A stretch of DNA of 64,000 nucleotides from Novosphingobium sp. NDB2Meth1. Lineage in GTDB: Bacteria; Pseudomonadota; Alphaproteobacteria; Sphingomonadales; Sphingomonadaceae. Positions 26,072 to 35,187 of this stretch are shown one piece after another. The position numbers and the translations under genes are program-made. Under the pieces are notes generated by a model. The model saw nothing but the letters and a program-made list of their open reading frames with translations, ran no database searches and was not told the origin of the DNA. The stretch's first letter is position 1. Every line of letters starts with the position of its first letter. The stretch is taken from contig NZ_FPEH01000032.1 of the NCBI RefSeq assembly GCF_900117425.1, positions 590,948 through 654,947 of the forward strand, given 5' to 3'.

Positions 26072-26935
26072 TTGAACAACAATCGTGGGAACAACCGCCG
26101 GCGCGGTCGCGGGAACAACAACCGCCCGCAGGGTGGCGGCCAGCAGCTAAACCGTATCGACAGCCGCGCGCGGGGCAATGCGCCCCAGATGCTCGAAAAG
26201 TATCGCAAGCTGGCGCAGGACGCGCATCTCAACGGCGACCGTGTGCAGGCGGAGTACTACCTGCAGTTCGCGGACCACTACTTCCGCGTCATCGCCGACA
26301 GCCGCACCCGGATCGACGAGCAGCGCCAGCGCCCCAACGGCGAGCGCTGGAGCGAGGCGGAAGGAGAGGACGACGGCACCGACTTCTCGATGGACAACGA
26401 CTTCCCCGCCTTCGATCGCCCGCAAAGCCGCCGCGACGAGAACCGCGAGTCGCGTGATAACCAGCAGCGCGAAGCGCGCGACAACCGTGAGCCACGTGAC
26501 AATCGCGAGCCGCGCGAACACCGCGATCAGCGCGAGTACCGCGAACCGCGTGAGCAGCGCGAAAACCGCGAGCCGCGCGAAAACCAGCGTGCGCGTTTCG
26601 AACCGGCGCCCGTAGCCGAAGGCATGGTCCGCGCGGACGAAGGCGAGCCGATCACCGATGCGGCTGACAATCCCTTCGTTCGCGAGAGCCGCTCGCAGCG
26701 TGGTCTGCGTCCGCGCAGCGACCGCCGCCCCCGGCGCGAGACCGAAGAAGCACCTGCCGCCGCGCTCGATCCGATGAGCCTGCCGCCCGCGATCGGCGTG
26801 CGTGCAGCCCCGGAACCCGGGCCGGCTGAGGAAGCGCCCGCGGCCAAAGCACCTCCTGCGGCAACGGAAGCACCTGCGCCCAAGCGTCGGGGCCGTCCGC
26901 GCAAGAACCCGCTGCCGGAAGCGGCAGAAGGCTGA
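26072..26935 (+). CDS. DUF4167 domain protein (TTG start), Arg/Glu-repeat rich
   Basis: The conserved alphaproteobacterial DUF4167 protein begins with the characteristic Asn/Arg/Gly stretch (NNNRGNNRRRGRG) and the domain SRARGNAPQMLEKYRKLAQD followed by GDRVQAEYYLQFADHYFRV (about residues 30-75). The middle third (about 125-180) is a degenerate repeat built on the RE(P/N/H)RE(P/Q) unit, and the tail is Ala/Pro/Glu-rich ending in an AT-hook-like KRRGRPRKNP. These features suggest nucleic-acid binding, but no function has been shown to my knowledge. I place the start at TTG 26072, ten bases after AGGAAAG. The upstream in-frame ATG at 25943 would add 43 unrelated residues, while homologues typically start at the NNNR block. 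Length is 287 aa. Confidence 0.88.
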   Translation: MNNNRGNNRRRGRGNNNRPQGGGQQLNRIDSRARGNAPQMLEKYRKLAQDAHLNGDRVQAEYYLQFADHYFRVIADSRTRIDEQRQRPNGERWSEAEGEDDGTDFSMDNDFPAFDRPQSRRDENRESRDNQQREARDNREPRDNREPREHRDQREYREPREQRENREPRENQRARFEPAPVAEGMVRADEGEPITDAADNPFVRESRSQRGLRPRSDRRPRRETEEAPAAALDPMSLPPAIGVRAAPEPGPAEEAPAAKAPPAATEAPAPKRRGRPRKNPLPEAAEG

Positions 26936-26971
26936 TCGCGGCCTTTCGCAGCGCCTGAGCGAGGCCGCGGC

Positions 26972-28540
26972 GTGCCGGTAACTACAAAGCGCTTCGCCCC
27001 GCTCGCGCTGATCGGCGCGGGCGCTCTGGCCGCGACGGGCTTCCAGCCGCTGGCGCTGTGGCCCTTCACGCTGGCGGCGCTGGCCTTCCTGATCCACCGG
27101 ATCGAGCAGGCCGGTTCGGCTCGCCGCGCCGCGCTGGCGGGCTGGCTGTTCGGGCTCGGCTACTTCACGCTCGGCAACAACTGGATTGCCACGGCGTTCA
27201 CTTATCAGGCAGCCATGCCCGCCTGGCTCGGCTGGATCGCGGTCTTGCTGCTGGCAATCTACCTTGCGATCTATCCGGCACTGGCCGCCTTCCTCGCCAA
27301 GTGGCTGGCGAAGCGCTTCAAGGCGGCGCTGCTTCCGGCCTTTGCGGGATGCTGGATCATCGCCGAGTACCTTCGCGCAACGCTGTTCACCGGCTTTGCG
27401 TGGAACCCGCTCGCGATGGTGGCGCTGGGCGGGTTCGGAAGGCCTGGTCTGGCCGCCATCGCGCCGTGGACCGGAACATATGCCTTGTCCGGCATCGTCA
27501 TGCTGCTCGCCGGTGTCTGGCTGATGGCATGGCGGACAGCGAAGGTGGGCAAGCTCCACGTAGCCGCGATGACGGCGGCACTTCCCGCCGCGCTCATGAT
27601 GCTGCCTTGGCACGGCAAGGGCGGCGAGGGGCATCTTGCCTATACCCTTGTCCAGCCCAACATCGGACAGGACACGATCAACGATCCGAGCTTGTACGAA
27701 CGCCAGTTCCAAGGCATCGGGCGCCTTTCGCTCACGCCGAAGCCGGGATCGACCAGAATCGTGCTGTGGCCCGAAGGCGGGCTGCCCGACTATCTCCGGC
27801 CCGGCTATCCGCAGTTCTTCTACAATGCGACCACCTTCGGCGCAGATCCTGCGCTGGCCCGCGCACGGATCGGGCGGGTGATCGGCCCCGGCAGCCTGCT
27901 CCTGACCGGCGCAACCGATCTCGTGATGGAGCGAGGCGAGGTCACGGGTGCACGCAACGTCGTCACCGCGCTGGACGCAGGCGGCGCGATACGGGGCAGT
28001 TACGCCAAGGCACATCTGGTGCCCTACGGCGAATACCTGCCGATGCGCGCATGGCTCGCGCCGCTGGGTCTTTCGCGGCTGGTTTCGGGCAGCCTCGATT
28101 TTCTCCCCGGCCCGGGACCGCAGACGCTGGACATGGGAGTCCACGGCAAGGCGGGCGTGCAGATCTGCTACGAGATCATCTTCTCCGGCGAAGTGGCCGA
28201 CCGAGCGCACCGGCCGGACTACATCTTCAACCCCTCGAACGACGGCTGGTTCGGCGCCTGGGGCCCGCCGCAGCATCTGGCGCAGGCCCGCATGCGCGCG
28301 ATCGAAGAAGGGCTCCCGGTCCTGCGCGCCACGACCACCGGCATCAGCGCCGTGATCGATGCCGACGGTGTGGTTCGCCAGTCCGTGCCGCGCCTCAGCG
28401 CGGGCCGGATCGATGGCATGGTGCCGCCGGCACACGCGCCGACACTGTTCGCGCGGCTCGGCAACCGGCTGGCGCTTGCGTGGGCGCTCCTGATGATTGG
28501 CGCTGCGCTCGTGGTTGCAAGGCGGGGCGGAGGGCGCTAG
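26972..28540 (+). CDS. lnt: Apolipoprotein N-acyltransferase
   Basis: Inner-membrane enzyme that adds the third acyl chain to the N-terminal Cys of lipoproteins. The 522-aa protein has about six N-terminal membrane helices, a periplasmic nitrilase-like domain and a final helix (LGNRLALAWALLMIGAALVV). The catalytic triad is visible: Glu in LWPEGGLPDY, Lys in KAHLVPYGEYLPMR and Cys in GVQICYEIIFSGE. The start is GTG 26972 (MPVTTKRFAPLAL). It lies 36 bp after the DUF4167 gene and 44 bp before metK, but a probable operator in the latter gap suggests metK has its own promoter. Confidence 0.95.
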   Translation: MPVTTKRFAPLALIGAGALAATGFQPLALWPFTLAALAFLIHRIEQAGSARRAALAGWLFGLGYFTLGNNWIATAFTYQAAMPAWLGWIAVLLLAIYLAIYPALAAFLAKWLAKRFKAALLPAFAGCWIIAEYLRATLFTGFAWNPLAMVALGGFGRPGLAAIAPWTGTYALSGIVMLLAGVWLMAWRTAKVGKLHVAAMTAALPAALMMLPWHGKGGEGHLAYTLVQPNIGQDTINDPSLYERQFQGIGRLSLTPKPGSTRIVLWPEGGLPDYLRPGYPQFFYNATTFGADPALARARIGRVIGPGSLLLTGATDLVMERGEVTGARNVVTALDAGGAIRGSYAKAHLVPYGEYLPMRAWLAPLGLSRLVSGSLDFLPGPGPQTLDMGVHGKAGVQICYEIIFSGEVADRAHRPDYIFNPSNDGWFGAWGPPQHLAQARMRAIEEGLPVLRATTTGISAVIDADGVVRQSVPRLSAGRIDGMVPPAHAPTLFARLGNRLALAWALLMIGAALVVARRGGGR

Positions 28541-28547
28541 GGAGGCC

Positions 28548-28567
28548 ACATAAAGGATTCTTTATAT
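28548..28567. promoter_or_regulatory. Probable SahR operator upstream of metK
   Basis: ACATAAAGGATTCTTTATAT lies 17 bp before the metK start and contains the palindrome ATAAAG-N4-CTTTAT. As I recall, SahR, an ArsR-family regulator that senses S-adenosylhomocysteine, binds palindromes of the type ATAAAGATATCTTTAT before metK and ahcY in alphaproteobacteria. The fit is one central deviation. The assignment rests on remembered motif knowledge; the palindrome itself is seen directly. Confidence 0.6.
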
Positions 28568-28584
28568 CACATAGGAAGCCCCTC

Positions 28585-29790
<1,206 letters not shown>

Positions 29791-29832
29791 TCAAGGCCTG
29801 GCCGACGGCGCGAATGTTGGAAGAATGGCGAC

Positions 29833-29855
29833 AAAAGCGACACCGTGTCGCTTTT
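29833..29855 (+). terminator. Rho-independent terminator of metK
   Basis: AAAAGCGACAC and GTGTCGCTTTT are perfect inverted copies around a single C. On the plus strand this gives a GC-containing stem followed by TTTTC, 43 bp after the metK stop. Because A-runs precede the stem it may also work in the opposite direction. Confidence 0.8.
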
Positions 29856-29894
29856 CGGAATGCGCCTTAAGATACTGATCTGAAAGTGTGATTC

Positions 29895-29926
29895 CCGCAC
29901 AAAGTGACAGATGACACTTTGTGCGG
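29895..29926. repeat. Perfect 12-bp inverted repeat before the toxin-antitoxin genes
   Basis: CCGCACAAAGTG and CACTTTGTGCGG flank an 8-nt spacer (ACAGATGA). Neither strand has a T-run after the stem, so it does not look like a terminator. It lies 157 bp upstream of the MntA start and could be an operator, a structured RNA leader, or a remnant of insertion. Confidence 0.55.
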
Positions 29927-30082
29927 AAAATCGCGCATGGGCAGAACGACGATAGCAAAGAGCGGGAGGCCGAGGGCCGGGTGCGCTTGTACCGGATTGC
30001 CGCCATGTAGGAAAATGGAGTTCGGCGAGACTGTTCGACCGACACCTTGCACTCTATTCCCGAGCGCCATAGATTCGCTGCC

Positions 30083-30373
30083 ATGGATCATGCCAGCATC
30101 CTGACCCGCCACCGCGCCGCCGTGATCGCATGCGCGGCACAGCGGCGCGCCGCAAATCCGCGCCTGTTCGGGTCGGTACTGCGAGGGCAAGCGACCGCGC
30201 TGAGCGACTTCGACATCCTTGTCGATCCTCTTCCCGGAGCCACGCTGTTTGACCTCGGTGGTCTTCAGGCAGACCTTGAGGACCTGCTTGGCGTGCGGGT
30301 TGACCTGCTCACACCCGAGGATATCGCGCCCGAATTTCGGGAGCAGATCGTCGCCGAGGCGCGCCCGATCTGA
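30083..30373 (+). CDS. mntA: MntA-type nucleotidyltransferase antitoxin
   Basis: The 96-aa minimal nucleotidyltransferase has the signature GSVLRGQATALSDFDILVD (GSx10DxD), which holds the metal ions for adenylyl transfer. Proteins of this family neutralise the HepT RNase by adding AMP units to a Tyr near its active site. The ATG at 30083 (MDHASILTRH) is preferred over 30047, since the extra residues are poorly conserved in character. Its TGA overlaps the ATG of the next gene (TGATG), the normal order and coupling of mntA-hepT modules. Confidence 0.88.
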   Translation: MDHASILTRHRAAVIACAAQRRAANPRLFGSVLRGQATALSDFDILVDPLPGATLFDLGGLQADLEDLLGVRVDLLTPEDIAPEFREQIVAEARPI

Positions 30374-30714
30374 TGGCGCTTTCTGCGCAAGACCTGCTGA
30401 AGCATATTCGCGAAGCCGCAGAGCAAGCTCTGACCTACACCGAAGGCATGGAGCGTGACGACTTCCTCGGCGACAAGCGCACGCAGCAAGCGGTGATCCT
30501 GAACCTTGTGATCATTGGCGAGGCAGCAACCAAGCTGATGGATCAGCATGCCGAGCTTACGGACGCGCACAGGCACATCGAATGGCGCGCGATCCGGGGC
30601 ATGCGGAACCGGATCGCGCATGGCTATTACGACATCAATCTGGACATTGTCTGGGAAACCTTGTGCAGCGCGCTGCCGATACTTCTCGATCAGCTAAACG
30701 GGTTGTCCGAGTAG
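30373..30714 (+). CDS. hepT: HepT-type HEPN ribonuclease toxin
   Basis: The 113-aa helical HEPN-domain protein carries the intact catalytic motif Rx4HxY (R78, H83, Y85 within RNRIAHGYYDIN), the hallmark of active HepT toxins that cleave RNA, often at tRNA 3' ends. Y85 is the residue adenylylated by MntA in characterised pairs. No frameshift or missing residue is seen, so the pair is probably functional. The stop is 4 bp from the convergent acyl-CoA dehydrogenase stop. The module lies alone after the metK terminator, as accessory TA loci often do. Confidence 0.9.
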   Translation: MALSAQDLLKHIREAAEQALTYTEGMERDDFLGDKRTQQAVILNLVIIGEAATKLMDQHAELTDAHRHIEWRAIRGMRNRIAHGYYDINLDIVWETLCSALPILLDQLNGLSE

Positions 30715-30718
30715 CCCC

Positions 30719-32020
30719 CTACCCGAACATCCCCTTGCGCGGCCCGAGATAGCCGAACAGGTACGCGCCGACCTTGCGCATCTGGATTTCCTCCGCGCCT
30801 TCGGTGATGCGGTAGCGGCGGTGGTGGCGGTAGATGTGCTCGAACGGCTTGTGGCGTGAATAGCCGATGCCGCCGTGGACCTGCATCGCGCGGTCCGCCG
30901 CTTCGCAGACGAGGCGGTTCGCCCAGTAGTTGCACATCGAGACCTTGTCGGAGAGCTCGCGCTCGATGCGCTTGTGGCCGCCTTCCTCGGCCTCGAGACG
31001 GTCCATTTCCCACGCCGTCTTGCGGATGAGGAGGCGCAGCATCTCGCACTGGGTGGCAAGTTCCACGAGCGGGAACTGGATCGCCTGATTTCGCGCCAGC
31101 TCTTCGCCGAAGGGCTTGCGTTCGCGCGCATAGCGTACCGATTCCTCGATGCAGAACGTGGCCGCGCCCAATGAGGATGCAGCCTGCCGGATGCGGTTCT
31201 GGTGGACGAAGCTCTGCGCGATGGCGAGGCCGCCGCCTTCCGGCCCAAGCATCGCGGATTCGGGCACCCAGACATTGGTGAGCGAAAGGCGCGGGTGGTC
31301 GGTCGGCATGTTGAAGGTCCACATGTATTCCTCGATCACCAGCCCCGGCGAGGGATTGGGCACGAGGAGACAGGTGATCCCGCGCGCGTCGCCCGGCTCG
31401 CCCGCCGTGCGCGCGAAGACGGCGCAGTGGCTGGCGATGTGCATGCCGGTGATCCACATCTTCTCGCCATCGATGCGCCAGCCGGGGACGCCATCTCGCG
31501 TCTCGCGCACCGCGCGGGTTTCCATATGCGTCGCGTCCGAGCCGTGCCGCGCTTCGGTGAGGCCGAAAGACACGCGACGGGTGCGGGCGAAGCCGCCGAG
31601 GATGAATTCTTGCCTCTGCTCGGGCGTGCCGAAATGTTCGAACATGTTCACGAACGGGAAGTTGCCGACGATCGAGTGCTCGTTCTGCAGATCGTTGTGC
31701 AGGCCGAGGCCCTTGGCCGCGAAATGCTCGCGGATCACTGCCATCCAGAGGTTCTTGCCGTCCTTGCCGCCGTATTTCTTGGGCGCGGAGAAGCGCCAGT
31801 GTCCGGCGGCATCGGCGCGGCGGGTGGCTTCGATCAGGAGGGCTTCCCATTCCTGGCGCGGCAGGCCCTGATCCTCGAAATCGGTGCGCGCCCATTCGCG
31901 GCGGTGGTCGAAAAAGCGGATGTTGTCGTCCGCCTGCTCGAGCGGCTTGATCTCGGCCTCGATGAAGGCATCGAGTTCGGCGAGGTAGTCGACAAGCTCC
32001 TGCGGCAGATCGAAGTTCAT
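30719..32020 (-). CDS. Acyl-CoA dehydrogenase
   Basis: The 433-aa flavoenzyme oxidises an acyl-CoA to the trans-2-enoyl-CoA and passes electrons to ETF. Family features include FGLTEARHGSDATHMETRA (flavin-binding loop), GEKMWITGMHIASHCAVFART, and the C-terminal signature YARERKPFGEELARNQAIQF and QVHGGIGYSRHKPFEHIYRHHRRYRITEGAEEIQ, quoted here as QVHGGIGYSRHKPFE and RITEGAEEI. It resembles the ACAD10/11-type group. It is translationally coupled (ATGA overlap) to the APH-DUF6285 gene, which is the bacterial counterpart of the kinase domain fused to ACAD10/11 in animals, where it phosphorylates 4-hydroxyacyl-CoAs. A matching role in 4-hydroxy-acid catabolism is an inference. Confidence 0.94.
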   Translation of the reverse strand: MNFDLPQELVDYLAELDAFIEAEIKPLEQADDNIRFFDHRREWARTDFEDQGLPRQEWEALLIEATRRADAAGHWRFSAPKKYGGKDGKNLWMAVIREHFAAKGLGLHNDLQNEHSIVGNFPFVNMFEHFGTPEQRQEFILGGFARTRRVSFGLTEARHGSDATHMETRAVRETRDGVPGWRIDGEKMWITGMHIASHCAVFARTAGEPGDARGITCLLVPNPSPGLVIEEYMWTFNMPTDHPRLSLTNVWVPESAMLGPEGGGLAIAQSFVHQNRIRQAASSLGAATFCIEESVRYARERKPFGEELARNQAIQFPLVELATQCEMLRLLIRKTAWEMDRLEAEEGGHKRIERELSDKVSMCNYWANRLVCEAADRAMQVHGGIGYSRHKPFEHIYRHHRRYRITEGAEEIQMRKVGAYLFGYLGPRKGMFG

Positions 32021-33366
32021 GGTGTGCTCTCCCAAATGCGGCGCGCTTCGCTGAGCGCAGGGTATTTCGGCATGTCGGCCGCCAGCGTATCGAGCACGCG
32101 GCGGCGCAGATCGGCGAGGAGGCCGGGCTGCGCCAGTGTGGTGCGGCCAGACAGGATGGCCTCGCACAGCGCCTTGTCGTGGGGGTCCGGCCGACCAGCC
32201 AGTTCGCGCCGCACGATGCCGAGCGCGTTCTGCGCCACGGCGAGTTCGAAGCGCTCGCGCCCGGCGGCCATGTGCGGCTTCACGGTGGCGGCGAGCCATT
32301 CGGAAACAGCTGCGAGGATTTCGGCGGCGCTGGGCTCGCCTTCGCCAGTGGGCGGCGCGGATGAGGGCGGCGGCAGGGGCCGCGCGCGCTCCGTTTCGGG
32401 CGCTTCGGTTTCGAGCAGGAGCAGCAGATCGAGATCCTGCTCCGCCGCGCGCCGCGCCACCACGACGCGTTCGAGCGAGCGGTCCGCGCCGCTGCGCCAG
32501 CCTCTGCCCATCGAGAGTGCGGAGAGCGCCCACCACACCGTGCGGTAGATCAGCCAGAAGCGGAAGCGGGCGGGTTCGAAGGCGGTGCCGCCCGCTGCTT
32601 CATACGCGCGGGCGAGGTCTTCAATGCTGCCGAGCCCGAAGCCGCGCTTGTCGAGCCGGCCGAAGCGCCAGACGGTCATGCAGCCGAAGGCGAGGTCCTC
32701 GTGGGCATCGCCGAGGTGGGCGAGCTCCCAATCGAGCAGGGCCGACAAGTGCCCATCGTCGACCATGATATTGCCGATGCGCAGATCGCCGTGGAGCACG
32801 GCGAGCGGGGCGGGCGGCGGCAGATTGGCGCGCAGCCAGGCGAGACCGAGCGCGATGGCGGGCCGGTCTCCGCCTGCCTCGGCGAACTGCGCGGCGAGGC
32901 CTTCGACGCCGGCGGTCGGCTCGAGCACGGGCAGGAACGGCAGCGCGGCGGGATCGAGCGCGTGGACCTTGGCCATCGCAGCGGCGATTTCAGCGAGCAG
33001 CGCAGGCGGGGAGGTGAGCGCATTATCCGGATCGGGCGAGCCCGGCACGCAGCGCATGATGAAGCCGAGGCCGATATCATCCTGCGGTTCGAGTTCGGCG
33101 ACCACTTCGGGGGCGGGAACACCGTTTGCCTGCGCGCAGCGGATCACCGCGGCTTCCCTGGCCATGTCGAGCGCGCGGCCCGCGACCCATTCGGCGGAGG
33201 GCGCCCGGCGGAGGACGAAGGCTTCCCCGCCGACCTCGAAGCGCCAGCTTTGCATGTTGGCACCGCCGGACAGGCGCAGCAGGTCCGTCACCGGGCCGAG
33301 ACGACTGGCGCGCGCCATCACCCGCTGAAGGCCCTCGGCCAGGGCTTGCTGGGACTCCGCCGTCAT
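32017..33366 (-). CDS. APH-family phosphotransferase fused to a DUF6285-like domain
   Basis: The 449-aa protein starts at ATG 33366 after GAGGAG. Residues about 20-305 form an aminoglycoside phosphotransferase/choline kinase-like fold with the Brenner motif LHGDLRIGNIMVD and the metal-binding LLDWELAHLGDAHEDLAF. After an acidic and Pro-rich linker (about 325-350), residues 350-449 (SAAEILAAVSEWLAATVKPH to DMPKYPALSEAR) match the DUF6285 domain, which is more often a separate small protein encoded beside this kinase. Together with the coupled acyl-CoA dehydrogenase this fits the ACAD10/11-type system that phosphorylates and eliminates a 4-hydroxyl from acyl-CoA. Antibiotic resistance is unlikely given the context. 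Confidence 0.85.
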   Translation of the reverse strand: MTAESQQALAEGLQRVMARASRLGPVTDLLRLSGGANMQSWRFEVGGEAFVLRRAPSAEWVAGRALDMAREAAVIRCAQANGVPAPEVVAELEPQDDIGLGFIMRCVPGSPDPDNALTSPPALLAEIAAAMAKVHALDPAALPFLPVLEPTAGVEGLAAQFAEAGGDRPAIALGLAWLRANLPPPAPLAVLHGDLRIGNIMVDDGHLSALLDWELAHLGDAHEDLAFGCMTVWRFGRLDKRGFGLGSIEDLARAYEAAGGTAFEPARFRFWLIYRTVWWALSALSMGRGWRSGADRSLERVVVARRAAEQDLDLLLLLETEAPETERARPLPPPSSAPPTGEGEPSAAEILAAVSEWLAATVKPHMAAGRERFELAVAQNALGIVRRELAGRPDPHDKALCEAILSGRTTLAQPGLLADLRRRVLDTLAADMPKYPALSEARRIWESTP

Positions 33367-33573
33367 CCGCTCCTCTTGCCCGCTTTGCACCGGGCTATTC
33401 GCTTTGCTGTTGCTCGCGCCACTATCATTAATCGCGCGGTTAATGTCTAGCGCCCCATCTGCAAGACAGGCCGGGCGGCATGTGCGACCACCTGCGGGAA
33501 CAGTGCTTGCCGGCGAATCCCAATAGGTTAGGGTACTAATACATCCTAAAGGGATTGTCGGCTAAGGGGGATA

Positions 33574-34551
33574 ATGGCTTCCGGCATCAAGATGATGGGC
33601 AAATGGGTCGCAGTTGCGCTTTGGTGCGCTGCGCCGCTTGCGCTCGTCTCGGCCCCTGCCGCAGCGCGCCCGGGGACCTCGCTTCAGAACGCGCGTGACG
33701 CGGCGATCGAGCAACAAGTCTCTGCAATCGTGGCGCAAGGACGCGGGCGCATCGGCGTCGCGGCGGTCGATCTCGATGGCGGCGGGCAGATCATGATCAA
33801 CGGCGACATGCCGTTTCCGATGGCCAGCACCGCGAAGATCGCTGTGGCGGCCACCTATCTTTCCGGTGTGGAGCAGGGCCGCCTGCGGCTCGACCAGCAG
33901 TTCCCGATGATGGTGCCCGTCGCCGAAGCCGCAAGCTCGCGCGGCACGGTTGCTGCGGTGCGCCCCGGCATGGTGATGTCCGCGCAGAGCCTGATGGAGC
34001 TTTCCATCACGCGCAGCGACAACCATGCGACCGATGGACTGATTGCCGCTGTCGGCGGGATCGGTGCGGTGAACACCTGGCTCAACCGCATCGGCGTGAC
34101 GGGCCAGCACCTCGATCACACGATGGCGACACTGGTGCGTGACGACGGGCGGGTCAATCCGGTGACGACGATCGACACCCGCACGAGCAGCACGCCGCGC
34201 GCGATGGTCCAGCTGCTCGCCGCGATCGACCGCGGCGGCGCGCTGAGCCCGGAAAGCCGGGCGGTGCTGCTCGATACGATGACCCGCACGAGCACCGGCA
34301 AGAACCGCATTCGCAGCGGCCTGCCCGAAGGCGTGGTGTTTGCGCACAAGACGGGGACGCTGGCGGGCGTGACCGACGATGTCGGCATCGTGCGCTTGCC
34401 CGATGGGCGGCACCTTGCCATCGCGATTTTCGTGACGGGGCCCGAGGGCCACACCGCCCACGCCGGGCTGATCGCGCAGATCGCCCGCGTGCTCTACGAT
34501 GGCTACAGCCAGCCGCCGCTGCCGGCGAGCTTCGAGACGGCGCGCCGCTGA
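33574..34551 (+). CDS. Class A beta-lactamase-like serine hydrolase with Asp in place of Glu166
   Basis: The 325-aa exported protein has a signal peptide ending near residue 31 (SAPAAA). Class A motifs are present: S85-T-A-K88 (SxxK), S148-D149-N150 (SDN) and K259-T260-G261 (KTG). In the omega loop the register is unambiguous, counted from R189 (Arg164), through D191 where class A enzymes have Glu166, to N195 (Asn170) and P208 (Pro183). The deacylating general base is therefore Asp, and Asp179 is replaced by Thr. This suggests slow or altered hydrolysis, or a role other than beta-lactam resistance. The ATG at 33574 follows AAGGGGG. No regulator is linked, and there are no signs of transfer. 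Confidence 0.85.
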   Translation: MASGIKMMGKWVAVALWCAAPLALVSAPAAARPGTSLQNARDAAIEQQVSAIVAQGRGRIGVAAVDLDGGGQIMINGDMPFPMASTAKIAVAATYLSGVEQGRLRLDQQFPMMVPVAEAASSRGTVAAVRPGMVMSAQSLMELSITRSDNHATDGLIAAVGGIGAVNTWLNRIGVTGQHLDHTMATLVRDDGRVNPVTTIDTRTSSTPRAMVQLLAAIDRGGALSPESRAVLLDTMTRTSTGKNRIRSGLPEGVVFAHKTGTLAGVTDDVGIVRLPDGRHLAIAIFVTGPEGHTAHAGLIAQIARVLYDGYSQPPLPASFETARR

Positions 34552-34642
34552 TTTTCCAGTATGTCGGCAATTGCCCGCTGTGATGCGGAGCGCGGCCTAG
34601 CGTGCGCGCTGCATGCACAAAAGAGAACGGGCACAAAAGAGA

Positions 34643-34674
34643 AGGGGCGCAGCCACTGCAGTGGCCACGCCCCT
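34643..34674 (-). terminator. Terminator of the small lipoprotein gene
   Basis: AGGGGCG and CGCCCCT flank an inner palindrome CCACTGCAGTGG, giving a long near-perfect stem. On the minus strand it is followed by TCTCTTTTGTG. It sits 30 bp after the lipoprotein stop. Confidence 0.7.
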
Positions 34675-34703
34675 CTATCTCTATCAAACCCTTGCGGGCT
34701 TGA

Positions 34704-34898
34704 TTACATCTTCGCGGCTTCGCTCGAAGCGTCAGCAGCCGGAGCCGAAGCGTCTTCCGACGGAGCAGCCGAAGCGTCCATAGCGGCTTCAGTCGATTCC
34801 ATGGCGGCTTCGGTGGCGGGGGCTTCAGGAGCCTTTTCCGAGCAACCGGCGAGAGCGAAGGCAGTGCCGGCGACAGCGGCGAGGAGGAGCTTGCGCAT
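34704..34898 (-). CDS. Small Ala-rich lipoprotein
   Basis: The 64-aa protein has a classical lipoprotein signal (MRKLLLAAVAGTAFALAGC, lipobox LAGC, acylated Cys19) and a mature part made almost only of Ala, Glu, Ser, Asp, Pro and Met with no predicted fold. +2 Ser would favour outer-membrane sorting by the Lol pathway. Such tiny acidic lipoproteins are common in sphingomonads; function unknown. It is divergent from polA with a 289-bp gap and has its own terminator. Confidence 0.8.
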   Translation of the reverse strand: MRKLLLAAVAGTAFALAGCSEKAPEAPATEAAMESTEAAMDASAAPSEDASAPAADASSEAAKM

Positions 34899-35187
34899 GC
34901 GTTACAATCCCTGGATTGAAGTGGACCGCGCCGGGCCCGCAGCCCGCCGCAAAGCCTACTCTGGCGGTAGACTTCTCGCCCCAATTAATCGGCAATTCAC
35001 CTGCTTGCAAGTCTTAGGAGCAGCAATCCCGTCATAGAGCCGTTAATTTTTTGAAATATAACAATTTTTGCCACGCCTTGGCGGGGCAAGAGAGCGCATT
35101 CGGACCGCATGAATCACCCTGTCATTGCTGCAGCGCCGCAACATCGGGCGCTTCCGCTGACGGGGGCGAGGCGCTACCAGAGCGGAC

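Noticed and set aside
26455..26600. DNA tandem repeat or mobile insertion within the DUF4167 gene
   Set aside because: The units differ at many bases; it is a protein-level RE-rich low-complexity region, not a DNA repeat array.
26147..28549. 800-aa minus-strand frame opposite the DUF4167 and lnt genes
   Set aside because: Shadow of two supported genes; no conserved motif.
27058..28584. Open frame running into metK and making a 910-aa product
   Set aside because: The first part overlaps lnt in another frame with Arg/Ala-rich sequence; MetK begins at ATG 28585.
28541..28584. SAM riboswitch before metK
   Set aside because: Only 44 bp separate lnt from metK, and the only structure is a short palindrome better explained as a protein-binding site.
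29895..29926. Second terminator after metK
   Set aside because: No T-run follows the stem on either strand; a clear terminator already lies at 29833-29855.
29904..30104. 66-aa plus-strand frame between metK and mntA
   Set aside because: Begins inside the inverted repeat, has no ribosome-binding site or recognised motif, and overlaps the mntA start.
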